From: Candidatus Gugararchaeum adminiculabundum | GTDB lineage: Archaea; Micrarchaeota; Micrarchaeia; Burarchaeales; Gugararchaeaceae | DNA length: 36,734 nucleotides | Direction: 5' to 3' | Assembly: GCA_902384795.1 (NCBI GenBank) | Contig: CABMDC010000005.1 | Location: 1-36,734, forward strand | Part shown: positions 31,781 to 36,734 of the stretch, in pieces | How the letters are laid out: each line of letters begins with the position of its first letter | Position numbering within the stretch: position 1 is the stretch's first letter | Position numbers and translations under genes: made by a program | The notes under the pieces: generated by a model | The model's database searches: none | What the model was told of the DNA's origin: nothing | The model's input: the letters and a program-made list of their open reading frames with translations, nothing else

Positions 31781-32488
31781 ATGGCAAGTGCAATTGAAAA
31801 GCAGGAATTAATTTCCAATTTCCTTGAAAAGAAAACCGCGAGCGGTGAGCAGGTGGCGAAAATTTTCGCAGACGAGCGCGAAAGCGAAGAAGTGATTTCA
31901 GGTTTACGCGCCCGGGGGGCGGAAGTGCAGGTGCGCATTCTTGACATTTCAGATTTCATAGTTTCCGAGCGCGCAGCAGTGGAGCGCAAAACCCGTTCCG
32001 ACTTTGAGCAGTCAATAATTGATGGCAGATTATTCGAGCAGGCGGCAAGATTACAGGCGGCATTCGAGCGCGTAGTCATAATAGTTGAAGGCGAAAAATT
32101 CCAGGAGCGCATAAACAAGAAAGCCCTGCTTGGCGCAGTCTCCTCCCTAATTTTAGATTACGGCTTTTCGGTATTTTTCACCAAGGATGGTGACAAGACA
32201 GCGGAGATGATTTACGCGCTTGCCTTCCGCGAACAATTGGCGCAGAAACGCGAGCTGAAACTGGTTTCCAACAAGCGCGCCAACACCCTTGCGCAAATGC
32301 AGCAAATAATGGTCGAATCCCTTCCAGGCCTCGGCCCCAAGCTCGCCAAATCGCTTCTCTCCCACTTCGGCTCAGTTGAAAACATTGTGAACGCCAATGA
32401 AAAGGAGCTTCAGGAAATTGAAAAATTAGGGCCCAAGAAAGCAAAGCTGATCAAGAAAATTTTAACGAGCGCTTATACTGAAGATTAA
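31781..32488 (+). CDS. XPF/Hef-type structure-specific DNA nuclease (no helicase)
   Basis: 235 residues. An ERCC4-type nuclease domain: DERE at 31-34, the D-x-x-D of ILDISDF (55-58), and the signature ERKTRSDFEQSI with E68, R69, K70 and D74. Two helix-hairpin-helix motifs form the C-terminus (ESLPGLGPKLAKSLLSHFGS; LQEIEKLGPKKAKLIKKIL). It cuts branched DNA (flaps, forks) in repair. The short form without the Hef helicase is also known from Crenarchaeota, where it works with PCNA; I do not see a clear PIP-box here, as the C-terminus ends SAYTED. ATAAATAG lies about 33 nt before the ATG. Confidence 0.92.
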   Translation: MASAIEKQELISNFLEKKTASGEQVAKIFADERESEEVISGLRARGAEVQVRILDISDFIVSERAAVERKTRSDFEQSIIDGRLFEQAARLQAAFERVVIIVEGEKFQERINKKALLGAVSSLILDYGFSVFFTKDGDKTAEMIYALAFREQLAQKRELKLVSNKRANTLAQMQQIMVESLPGLGPKLAKSLLSHFGSVENIVNANEKELQEIEKLGPKKAKLIKKILTSAYTED

Positions 32489-32491
32489 TCT

Positions 32492-32755
32492 TCAAATCCC
32501 AAGCCAGTTCTCGTATTCCTTATGTTTTCCCACAAAATATATCGTTTTAACTTTTCGTTTTTCATCAATTTTATATAGCAGCCTATACTGTCCGATTTCG
32601 GATACGTGGAATTGTACTCCCTGTCCCAGGTGCCTTGCCGGGATTTCCCTTTGCAGCTGCAATATTTTCTTAGCCACTCTCCTCTGCATGCTTTTATCAA
32701 GCCTTGAAAAGCACCGGTCCCAATCCTCGCCAAATTCAATTTCATACTCGCTCAT
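32492..32755 (-). CDS. relE: RelE/ParE-family toxin
   Basis: 87 residues with the RelE/ParE fold order: an N-terminal strand (YEIEFGEDWDRCFSRL), two helices (DKSMQRRVAKKILQLQREIPA), then strands with FHVSEIGQYRLLYKID and IYFVGKHKEYENW. The Arg of QYRLLY and His of GKHKEYEN sit at the usual active positions of archaeal RelE-type mRNA interferases. It overlaps the antitoxin gene by 4 nt (ATGA). Whether it cuts mRNA on ribosomes (RelE) or poisons gyrase (ParE) cannot be decided from sequence. Confidence 0.9.
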   Translation of the reverse strand: MSEYEIEFGEDWDRCFSRLDKSMQRRVAKKILQLQREIPARHLGQGVQFHVSEIGQYRLLYKIDEKRKVKTIYFVGKHKEYENWLGI

Positions 32756-33024
32756 TCAAAGACTCCTGGGTATTTCTTTTTAATATCCGCCAAAGTGTAG
32801 GTCTTCCTTTTTCCAGATTTGATTTCTTCATCCATCATCTGCATCTTCGCAGCCGCAAGCTCGTCCATTAATTCTTCGCGCGATTTCACCACATGGTATT
32901 CTTTTCCAAGTTCCAGAATCCCGGCCCGCACCGCCTCTGCCTTGGTTTTGAAAAACCCGGCTTCAACCAGCCTTTTCAGCGTTTCTTCAACCGAACCATC
33001 CAAACGAACCAGCATATCGCTCAT
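32752..33024 (-). CDS. ribbon-helix-helix antitoxin
   Basis: 90 residues. The N-terminal ~45 form a ribbon-helix-helix: strand DMLVRLDG, helix VEETLKRLVEAG, then FFKTKAEAVRAGILELGKEY. The C-terminus is a charged helix plus a tail (TLADIKKKYPGVFE) that would bind the toxin. ATG 33024 is chosen for its GGTGA ribosome site. The upstream longer frame runs through the operators and is unlikely. Two palindromes at 33046-33079 frame the TATA element, so the usual autorepression by antitoxin or the complex is expected. Confidence 0.88.
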   Translation of the reverse strand: MSDMLVRLDGSVEETLKRLVEAGFFKTKAEAVRAGILELGKEYHVVKSREELMDELAAAKMQMMDEEIKSGKRKTYTLADIKKKYPGVFE

Positions 33025-33045
33025 CTTCTCACCCGCCAGTATATG

Positions 33046-33079
33046 TATCAATTTGATATATAAACATATCATTCTGATA
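33046..33079 (-). promoter_or_regulatory. twin-operator promoter of the toxin-antitoxin pair
   Basis: TATCAATTTGATA (33046-33058) and TATCATTCTGATA (33067-33079) are related palindromes with centres 21 bp apart, two helical turns. A TATA-like GTTTATATA (minus strand) lies between and partly over them. This layout suits cooperative binding of two ribbon-helix-helix dimers and shut-off of the operon. Confidence 0.7.
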
Positions 33080-33153
33080 CCCTAGGGTTTTCATCTACTC
33101 TCGTTAAGCATTTCACTCCTATTAAAACAAACCAAACCTAGATGCCGGTAAAA

Positions 33154-34317
33154 TTACGAACCAGAAGAATGAACGTTTCTCATTAGCACCACAAAAATAG
33201 GAATAGACAACACCTGCATTAGCACAACAAACGGAGAAATCAGCAGCGCATTATGGTCATACATATAGCCAATCACAGCTCCCCCAAAAAGAAGCGCCAG
33301 CCCATAGCTCGCGTTGAAAATTCCATAGGCAGTCCCTCTTTTCGCGAGCGGCATAATGTCCGCAATAGCGGCTCTCATAATTGTTTCATGCACGCCCATA
33401 ACTGCCCCCCACAAAACCACGGCAGCAATAATCATCCAATAGCTGCTCGTGAAAGCAAGGAACGGAATCGGCAAAGTGAAAAGCGGAATCGCAATTATCG
33501 CCACAATCCCAATCTTGTCATACACCTTTCCAATCCCCAGGGCAAAAATCGCATCCACTCCCATGGCAATCGCATAAAGGACCGGGATTTGGTCATCAGG
33601 GAAAATGGCATTCACTTTCAAATGATAGCCGATTAGCTGGAAGCTCGCAAACCCGGCAACGCTCAGGAAAATGAAAAGCGTGTAAAGCCAAAAAGTCCTG
33701 TTCGCCTTTGCTGTATTCCTCTTCTCCTCTTTTTCCAGTTTCGCAGTATCCGGGAATTTCCTTCTTGCAACAAACAGCACGACCACGCAAAGGATTACCG
33801 GAATCAGCATGACTGCAAACGCTTCCTTGTAGCTCCCGCGCGCAGCCAGAATTCCCGCAAAAATCAATGGCCCAATTATTGCGCCAATCTGGTCCATGAA
33901 CTCATGGATCGCAAACCCCCATCCTCTCCCGACTTCCTTTGCCCCATGGGACAAAATAGTGTCCCGCGCAGGGCTTCTCAATCCCTTTCCAATCCTTTCC
34001 AATATTATGAGCGCAGCCGCAATCTGCCAGTTATTGGCAAAAGCGAGCAAGGGAATTGCAATAATCAGCCCATAGCCAATGAATGCAAAAGCCCAGTAGT
34101 TTTTGGTCTTGTCAGCAAAATAGCCAGAGACAAACCTCAGCCCATAGCCCAAAAATTCCCCAAGCCCTGAAACCAGCCCGATAATGGTTGCGCTCGCGCC
34201 CAGAATTCCGAGATACTGGCCCGAGATTCCCCTCGTCCCTTCATAGGCGATATCACCGAACAGGCTCACCAAACCAAGCAGAAGAATCAGCATATATGCG
34301 TTCTTTTTGACGTCCAT
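33154..34317 (-). CDS. major facilitator superfamily transporter
   Basis: 387 residues with about 11-12 hydrophobic helices. The loop between helices 2 and 3 is the MFS motif A type (VSGYFADKTKNYW). A large basic cytoplasmic loop in the middle (RRKFPDTAKLEKEEKRN) divides the two six-helix halves. No ATP-binding or solute-binding partner is adjacent. Substrate unknown; drug or metabolite export or uptake are all possible. The ATG lies 23 nt from the A/T-rich box shared with the tRNA gene. Confidence 0.92.
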   Translation of the reverse strand: MDVKKNAYMLILLLGLVSLFGDIAYEGTRGISGQYLGILGASATIIGLVSGLGEFLGYGLRFVSGYFADKTKNYWAFAFIGYGLIIAIPLLAFANNWQIAAALIILERIGKGLRSPARDTILSHGAKEVGRGWGFAIHEFMDQIGAIIGPLIFAGILAARGSYKEAFAVMLIPVILCVVVLFVARRKFPDTAKLEKEEKRNTAKANRTFWLYTLFIFLSVAGFASFQLIGYHLKVNAIFPDDQIPVLYAIAMGVDAIFALGIGKVYDKIGIVAIIAIPLFTLPIPFLAFTSSYWMIIAAVVLWGAVMGVHETIMRAAIADIMPLAKRGTAYGIFNASYGLALLFGGAVIGYMYDHNALLISPFVVLMQVLSIPIFVVLMRNVHSSGS

Positions 34318-34340
34318 CGTGTTCCTTTACCCAAACTAAA

Positions 34341-34351
34341 CTTATTAAATT
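34341..34351. promoter_or_regulatory. shared divergent TATA-like element (MFS gene and tRNA-Ile)
   Basis: CTTATTAAATT reads as a TATA-like box on both strands. It ends 29 nt before the tRNA 5' end on the plus strand and 23 nt before the MFS ATG on the minus strand, both sensible distances. One element may serve both directions. Confidence 0.5.
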
Positions 34352-34379
34352 TGATTCGGCTAAATCTACTCTTCAAATC

Positions 34380-34569
34380 GGGCCGGTAGCTTAGTTTGGT
34401 TGGAGCGTTCGACTGATATAAGCTTTTTCTTTCCCGAAAGAAAAACCTTAAGGAAAAAGAAAGGGTTTTGCTCAAGGAAAGAAAACCCCTGGGAAAAATC
34501 AGGGAATGTCAGTTCGGAAACAAGCTTTCGGAAATCGAAAGGTCGAGAGTTCAAATCTCTCCCGGCCCA
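34380..34569 (+). tRNA. tRNA-Ile (GAT anticodon), with intron
   Basis: A full cloverleaf after removing 34419-34533. Acceptor GGGCCGG pairs with CCGGCCC with discriminator A at 34569. The D stem is GCTT/GAGC and the anticodon stem TTCGA/TCGAA. The loop is C-T-GAT-A plus A38, with the anticodon at 34415-34417. The variable loop is AGGTC, and the T stem GAGAG/CTCTC encloses the loop TTCAAAT. CCA is not encoded. GAT reads ATC and ATT codons. A TATA-like box lies 29 nt upstream. Confidence 0.95.
34419..34533 (+). other. 115-nt tRNA intron with bulge-helix-bulge ends
   Basis: The exon-intron ends form a canonical archaeal splicing motif. CTGA (34413-34416) pairs with TCGG (34528-34531). The 3-nt bulges are TAT (cut between A34418 and T34419) and AAA (cut between 34533 and 34534). 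Inside, AAGC (34420-34423) pairs with GCTT (34524-34527). The body folds into further hairpins: a perfect 10-bp stem TTTTTCTTTC / GAAAGAAAAA, then GGGTTTT / AAAACCC and CCCTG / CAGGG. No protein or homing endonuclease is encoded. Splicing by the tRNA-splicing endonuclease is expected. Confidence 0.9.
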
Positions 34570-34585
34570 CTTTTCTTTTTTAGTT

Positions 34586-35356
34586 TTACAATTTCTTCAC
34601 ATGGTACGCCCAGGAAGCTATTTTTCCGCCCAGCCCCTGGCTTACTCCCAGCTCAATTCTCCTTACCTCAAACAGGCGCTTGTAATTCTTTATGGCCTTC
34701 AGGGGCGGCATCCTGTTCACGTAATTTTCAATGTCATTGGTTCCGGTCACAATCCCGTGCCCGCCGCGTTTCAGCAGGAAAAATATGCCCGCAAACGCCC
34801 TGCGCTCCTGGAAATGCGTGCCAAAATTCGAAACTATGATGTCAAACTTCTCCGGCTTGAAATGCAGGTGCAGCTCAGCGGCGGTGCATAAGGTCTCCTT
34901 CCCCCTCACGGCTTCAACAAGGTCCCTGTCCGTGAGCGCGGTTGCGAAGAAATCGAACCTGTGGCCATGGGAGCGCAGGAACTTTTCCCACTGCTTTCCG
35001 CTGCCCATCCCCACATCCAAGACCTGCAGCCTTTCCCCTTTTTTCTCCGCTTCCTCTATTTTTGCAAGCAGAAACTGCTTGAAGTTAAAGTCAGACGGCA
35101 CTATCGCCGCATTGACGGGCCGCCCATAAGCTTCCAGCGGGGTGTCAATTATGTCCCATGCCTTGTTCAAGCCTCCTTCGCGCTCGGCTGCCAGCCTTTC
35201 CCCCAGCAATTTGCCGTCTTCCCTGAATCCAGCAGAACCAACCTGCCTTGGGAACAGCAAAGGCACTATCTTTTCCACCCCTGCATCGGGTCTCGGCCCT
35301 GCTGCCGTTCCGGTTTGCAGCCCATTTGCCGGGAATCCGTTTCTGTGCTTCATCAT
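34586..35356 (-). CDS. class I SAM-dependent methyltransferase
   Basis: 256 residues. Residues ~1-110 are an N-terminal extension with no recognised domain. The Rossmann core follows: motif I LQVLDVGMGSGKQWEKF (about 110-126), the acidic strand FFATALTDRD, motif IV FDIIVSNFGTHFQ (171-183), and GGHGIVTGTN. This places it with generic class I methyltransferases; the substrate (small molecule, lipid or protein) is not evident. The double ATG start has a TATA-like box about 30 nt upstream. The gene ends 16 bp from the convergent tRNA-Ile. Confidence 0.85.
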   Translation of the reverse strand: MMKHRNGFPANGLQTGTAAGPRPDAGVEKIVPLLFPRQVGSAGFREDGKLLGERLAAEREGGLNKAWDIIDTPLEAYGRPVNAAIVPSDFNFKQFLLAKIEEAEKKGERLQVLDVGMGSGKQWEKFLRSHGHRFDFFATALTDRDLVEAVRGKETLCTAAELHLHFKPEKFDIIVSNFGTHFQERRAFAGIFFLLKRGGHGIVTGTNDIENYVNRMPPLKAIKNYKRLFEVRRIELGVSQGLGGKIASWAYHVKKL

Positions 35357-35434
35357 CGTATTTAATTGTGGTCTTTTCCCTTATTATATGTATTGTAAAT
35401 CCCCTAGGGAGCCGGTTCGTTTTCCAGCGAATAC

Positions 35435-35442
35435 TTTATAAA
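35435..35442 (+). promoter_or_regulatory. TATA box of the ADH synthase gene
   Basis: TTTATAAA, 46 nt before the ATG at 35489. This leaves a leader of about 20 nt that contains the G-rich ribosome site GGGTGGGTGGA. Confidence 0.55.
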
Positions 35443-35488
35443 ATTCGTCGTAGCAATACTCTCATTATTCGTGGGTGGGTGGATTCTT

Positions 35489-36256
35489 ATGGCAAAATCA
35501 GACCTATTGAACAAAATCATAAATCCGAAGACCGGGCGCACGCTAATCGTGCCCATGGATCACGGCATCGGCATGGGCCCTATCAAGGGATTGGAGAACA
35601 TGACCGACACCATTGACAAGATGGCCAAGGGCGGCGCCAACGCAGTCCTGTTCCACAAGGGAATCGCCAAGCACTGCATGAAGGGAAGGAAAGACGTTGC
35701 AATGATCATTCACCTGAGCGCCAGCACATCCGTTTCAGTTGACCCGAATGCCAAGGTTCTCATCTGCACTCCAGAAGAGGCAAAGGCGCTCGGCGCAACA
35801 GCGGTTTCAGTGCACATTAACATCGGCTCGCTCACAGAACAGCAGCAGCTCAAGGATTTGGGCTGGGTTTCCGGAGAATGCGAAAGGCTCGGCCTTCCAT
35901 TGCTCGCAATGATGTACGTGCGCGGCCCTAACATCAAGGACCCGAAAGAGCACGTTGCTCTCGCGGCAAGAACGGCTTTCGAAGCAGGCGCTGACATAAT
36001 CAAAGTTTCCTACACCGGCTCCATCGAGTCGTTCAAAAAAGTGACCGGCGGAGTGGACGTTCCAGTGGTGATTGCAGGCGGAGACAAAGTCAGCGAGCGC
36101 GAATCGCTCCAATTGGTAAAGGATGCGCTGGCAGCAGGCGCGGCAGGAGTCTGCATGGGAAGAAACGCATTCCAGTCCGACAACCCCACTAAGACAGTGC
36201 GCGCAGTGGCAAAAATAATCCACGAGAATGCGAGCGTAGAAGAGGCGTTGCAATGA
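35489..36256 (+). CDS. 2-amino-3,7-dideoxy-D-threo-hept-6-ulosonate (ADH) synthase
   Basis: 255 residues, a DhnA-type class I aldolase. Motifs: the start of the barrel with VPMDHGIGMGPIKGLENM, a VLFHKGIAK segment, INIGS after strand 3, MYVRGP, the Schiff-base Lys in IIKVSYTGS, and the phosphate-binding GVCMGRNAFQ near the end. The same family contains archaeal fructose-bisphosphate aldolase. The gene that follows with a 4-nt overlap (ATGA) is 3-dehydroquinate synthase II, so the archaeal early shikimate role (condensing a deoxy-sugar phosphate with aspartate semialdehyde) is the better call. ATG 35489 has GGGTGGGTGGA upstream; an earlier GTG six codons up is less likely. Confidence 0.88.
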   Translation: MAKSDLLNKIINPKTGRTLIVPMDHGIGMGPIKGLENMTDTIDKMAKGGANAVLFHKGIAKHCMKGRKDVAMIIHLSASTSVSVDPNAKVLICTPEEAKALGATAVSVHINIGSLTEQQQLKDLGWVSGECERLGLPLLAMMYVRGPNIKDPKEHVALAARTAFEAGADIIKVSYTGSIESFKKVTGGVDVPVVIAGGDKVSERESLQLVKDALAAGAAGVCMGRNAFQSDNPTKTVRAVAKIIHENASVEEALQ

Positions 36257-36734
36257 GCAAACAAATCGTACTAAAGGAAATCTGGACAGACGACCCAAAG
36301 ATAGCGGAGAAATTCCACCTTCTTTTGCGTGACAAGAGTTCGGGCGAGGAATTCTTCATCAACACTTTCGATGATTTGAAAAAAGTGGAAGAAGCCGAGC
36401 GCAAGGGAGTTGAGCGAGTTTTCCTGAAATGATCCAACTGGAAAATCATTCCATTGGAAAATGCCATCGCACTCTGTAAAAAAGCAAAATTAATCGCAGA
36501 AGTCCACTCGGCAGCCGAGGCAAAAACAGCGCTCGAAACTTTGGAAAAGGGAGTTCACGGAGTTTTGCTTGTAACCAAAGAGGAATCCGAAGTGAAAAAA
36601 ATCAGCGAGCTCATTTCCACAACCGAATCGCTTGAGCTTGCGACAGCAAAAATCACATCCGTAACCAAAGTCGGCATGACCGCACGCTCATTAATAGACA
36701 CCGGAGAGCTCATGGAAGAGGGCGAAGGCATGCG
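36253..36734 (+). pseudogene. 3-dehydroquinate synthase II, interrupted by an in-frame TGA and cut by the window edge
   Basis: From ATG 36253 the frame gives 59 codons (MSKQIVLKEIW onward), meets TGA at 36430-36432, and then continues open to the window end without a shift. The part after the stop (SNWKIIPLENAIAL, TALETLEKGVHGVLLVTKEE, VTKVGMTARSLIDTGELMEEGEGM) is clearly 3-dehydroquinate synthase II, which makes 3-dehydroquinate from the ADH synthase product. The stop falls just before the WK(I/V)IPLEN motif, at a position often held by a small residue. A Gly codon GGA would be one base away. The part before that motif also looks about 70 residues shorter than in the family as I recall it. 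It could be a real nonsense mutation, a read error or recoding; the neighbouring stomatin and aldolase genes use TGA as a stop. Confidence 0.75.

Noticed and set aside
34366-34891. Open frames across the tRNA-Ile gene, including the chance of an intron-encoded endonuclease
   Set aside because: They cross the tRNA exons, and the 115-nt intron is fully used by hairpins. No LAGLIDADG-like motif is present.
36430-36432. Genome-wide reassignment of TGA to an amino acid
   Set aside because: The stomatin gene (stop at 25871) and the ADH synthase gene (stop at 36254) end in TGA at the expected protein ends, so TGA acts as a stop here. Only a site-specific event remains possible.
1-36734. CRISPR array, insertion sequence, rRNA or phage genes
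   Set aside because: No regularly spaced short repeats, transposase or integrase motifs, ribosomal RNA landmarks or phage structural genes were seen.

Overview
This window looks archaeal. Type IV pilus-like genes have class III (archaeal prepilin) signal peptides and TadC-type platform proteins. Many genes have a TATA-like box about 22-25 nt before the start codon, as in leaderless transcripts. A tRNA-Ile carries an intron at 37/38 with a clear bulge-helix-bulge motif. A compact XPF/Hef-type nuclease and the archaeal ADH synthase / 3-dehydroquinate synthase II pair are also present. Short spacers, many orphan small proteins and mid-range G+C suggest a small-genome lineage such as a DPANN group (for example Diapherotrites or Micrarchaeota). 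That placement is inference; no rRNA gene is present to test it.

Layout. 1-3170 (+): two neighbouring genes, a Pro/Lys-rich protein cut by the window edge and an 855-residue repetitive coiled-coil protein, which seem to share a C-terminal domain. 3167-11303 (-): a pilus or secretion locus. Five pilin-like genes (11303 to 8127) are followed by a winged-helix/coiled-coil protein, the secretion ATPase, two TadC-type membrane proteins and a sixth pilin-like gene. 11344-13157: two direct copies of a hairpin-rich repeat bracket an orphan helical-repeat gene. 13139-14485 (-): a phosphohexomutase, divergent from an A+T-rich orphan (14573-15658). 15660-20236 (-): hisS-hisD-hisC plus a HAD phosphatase, a tight histidine operon. 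20371-24982: orphan, thioredoxin, a small winged-helix regulator with palindromic operators, a papain/transglutaminase-like TPR protein, a hexapeptide acyltransferase and aspartokinase. 25076-26552 (+): SPFH/stomatin protein and ribose-5-phosphate isomerase. 26603-31725: an accessory stretch of orphans, a winged-helix regulator with a TCATGA array, and a two-gene module ending in a PIN-like protein. 31781-34317: XPF-type nuclease, a RelE/ribbon-helix-helix toxin-antitoxin pair with twin operators, and an MFS transporter. 34380-34569: tRNA-Ile with intron. 34586-36734: a methyltransferase, then the early shikimate genes ADH synthase and 3-dehydroquinate synthase II, the latter broken by an in-frame TGA.

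Together the window mixes core metabolism (histidine, aspartate-family and aromatic amino acids, pentose phosphate, amino-sugar or hexose phosphate) with a surface-appendage locus and accessory modules. The best leads for something undescribed are: the repeat-flanked gene at 11344-13157 and the related hairpin in the tRNA intron; the PIN-like pair at 30483-31725; the repetitive coiled-coil pair at the left edge; the palindrome array before the winged-helix gene at 29405; and the interrupted aroB'-type gene.
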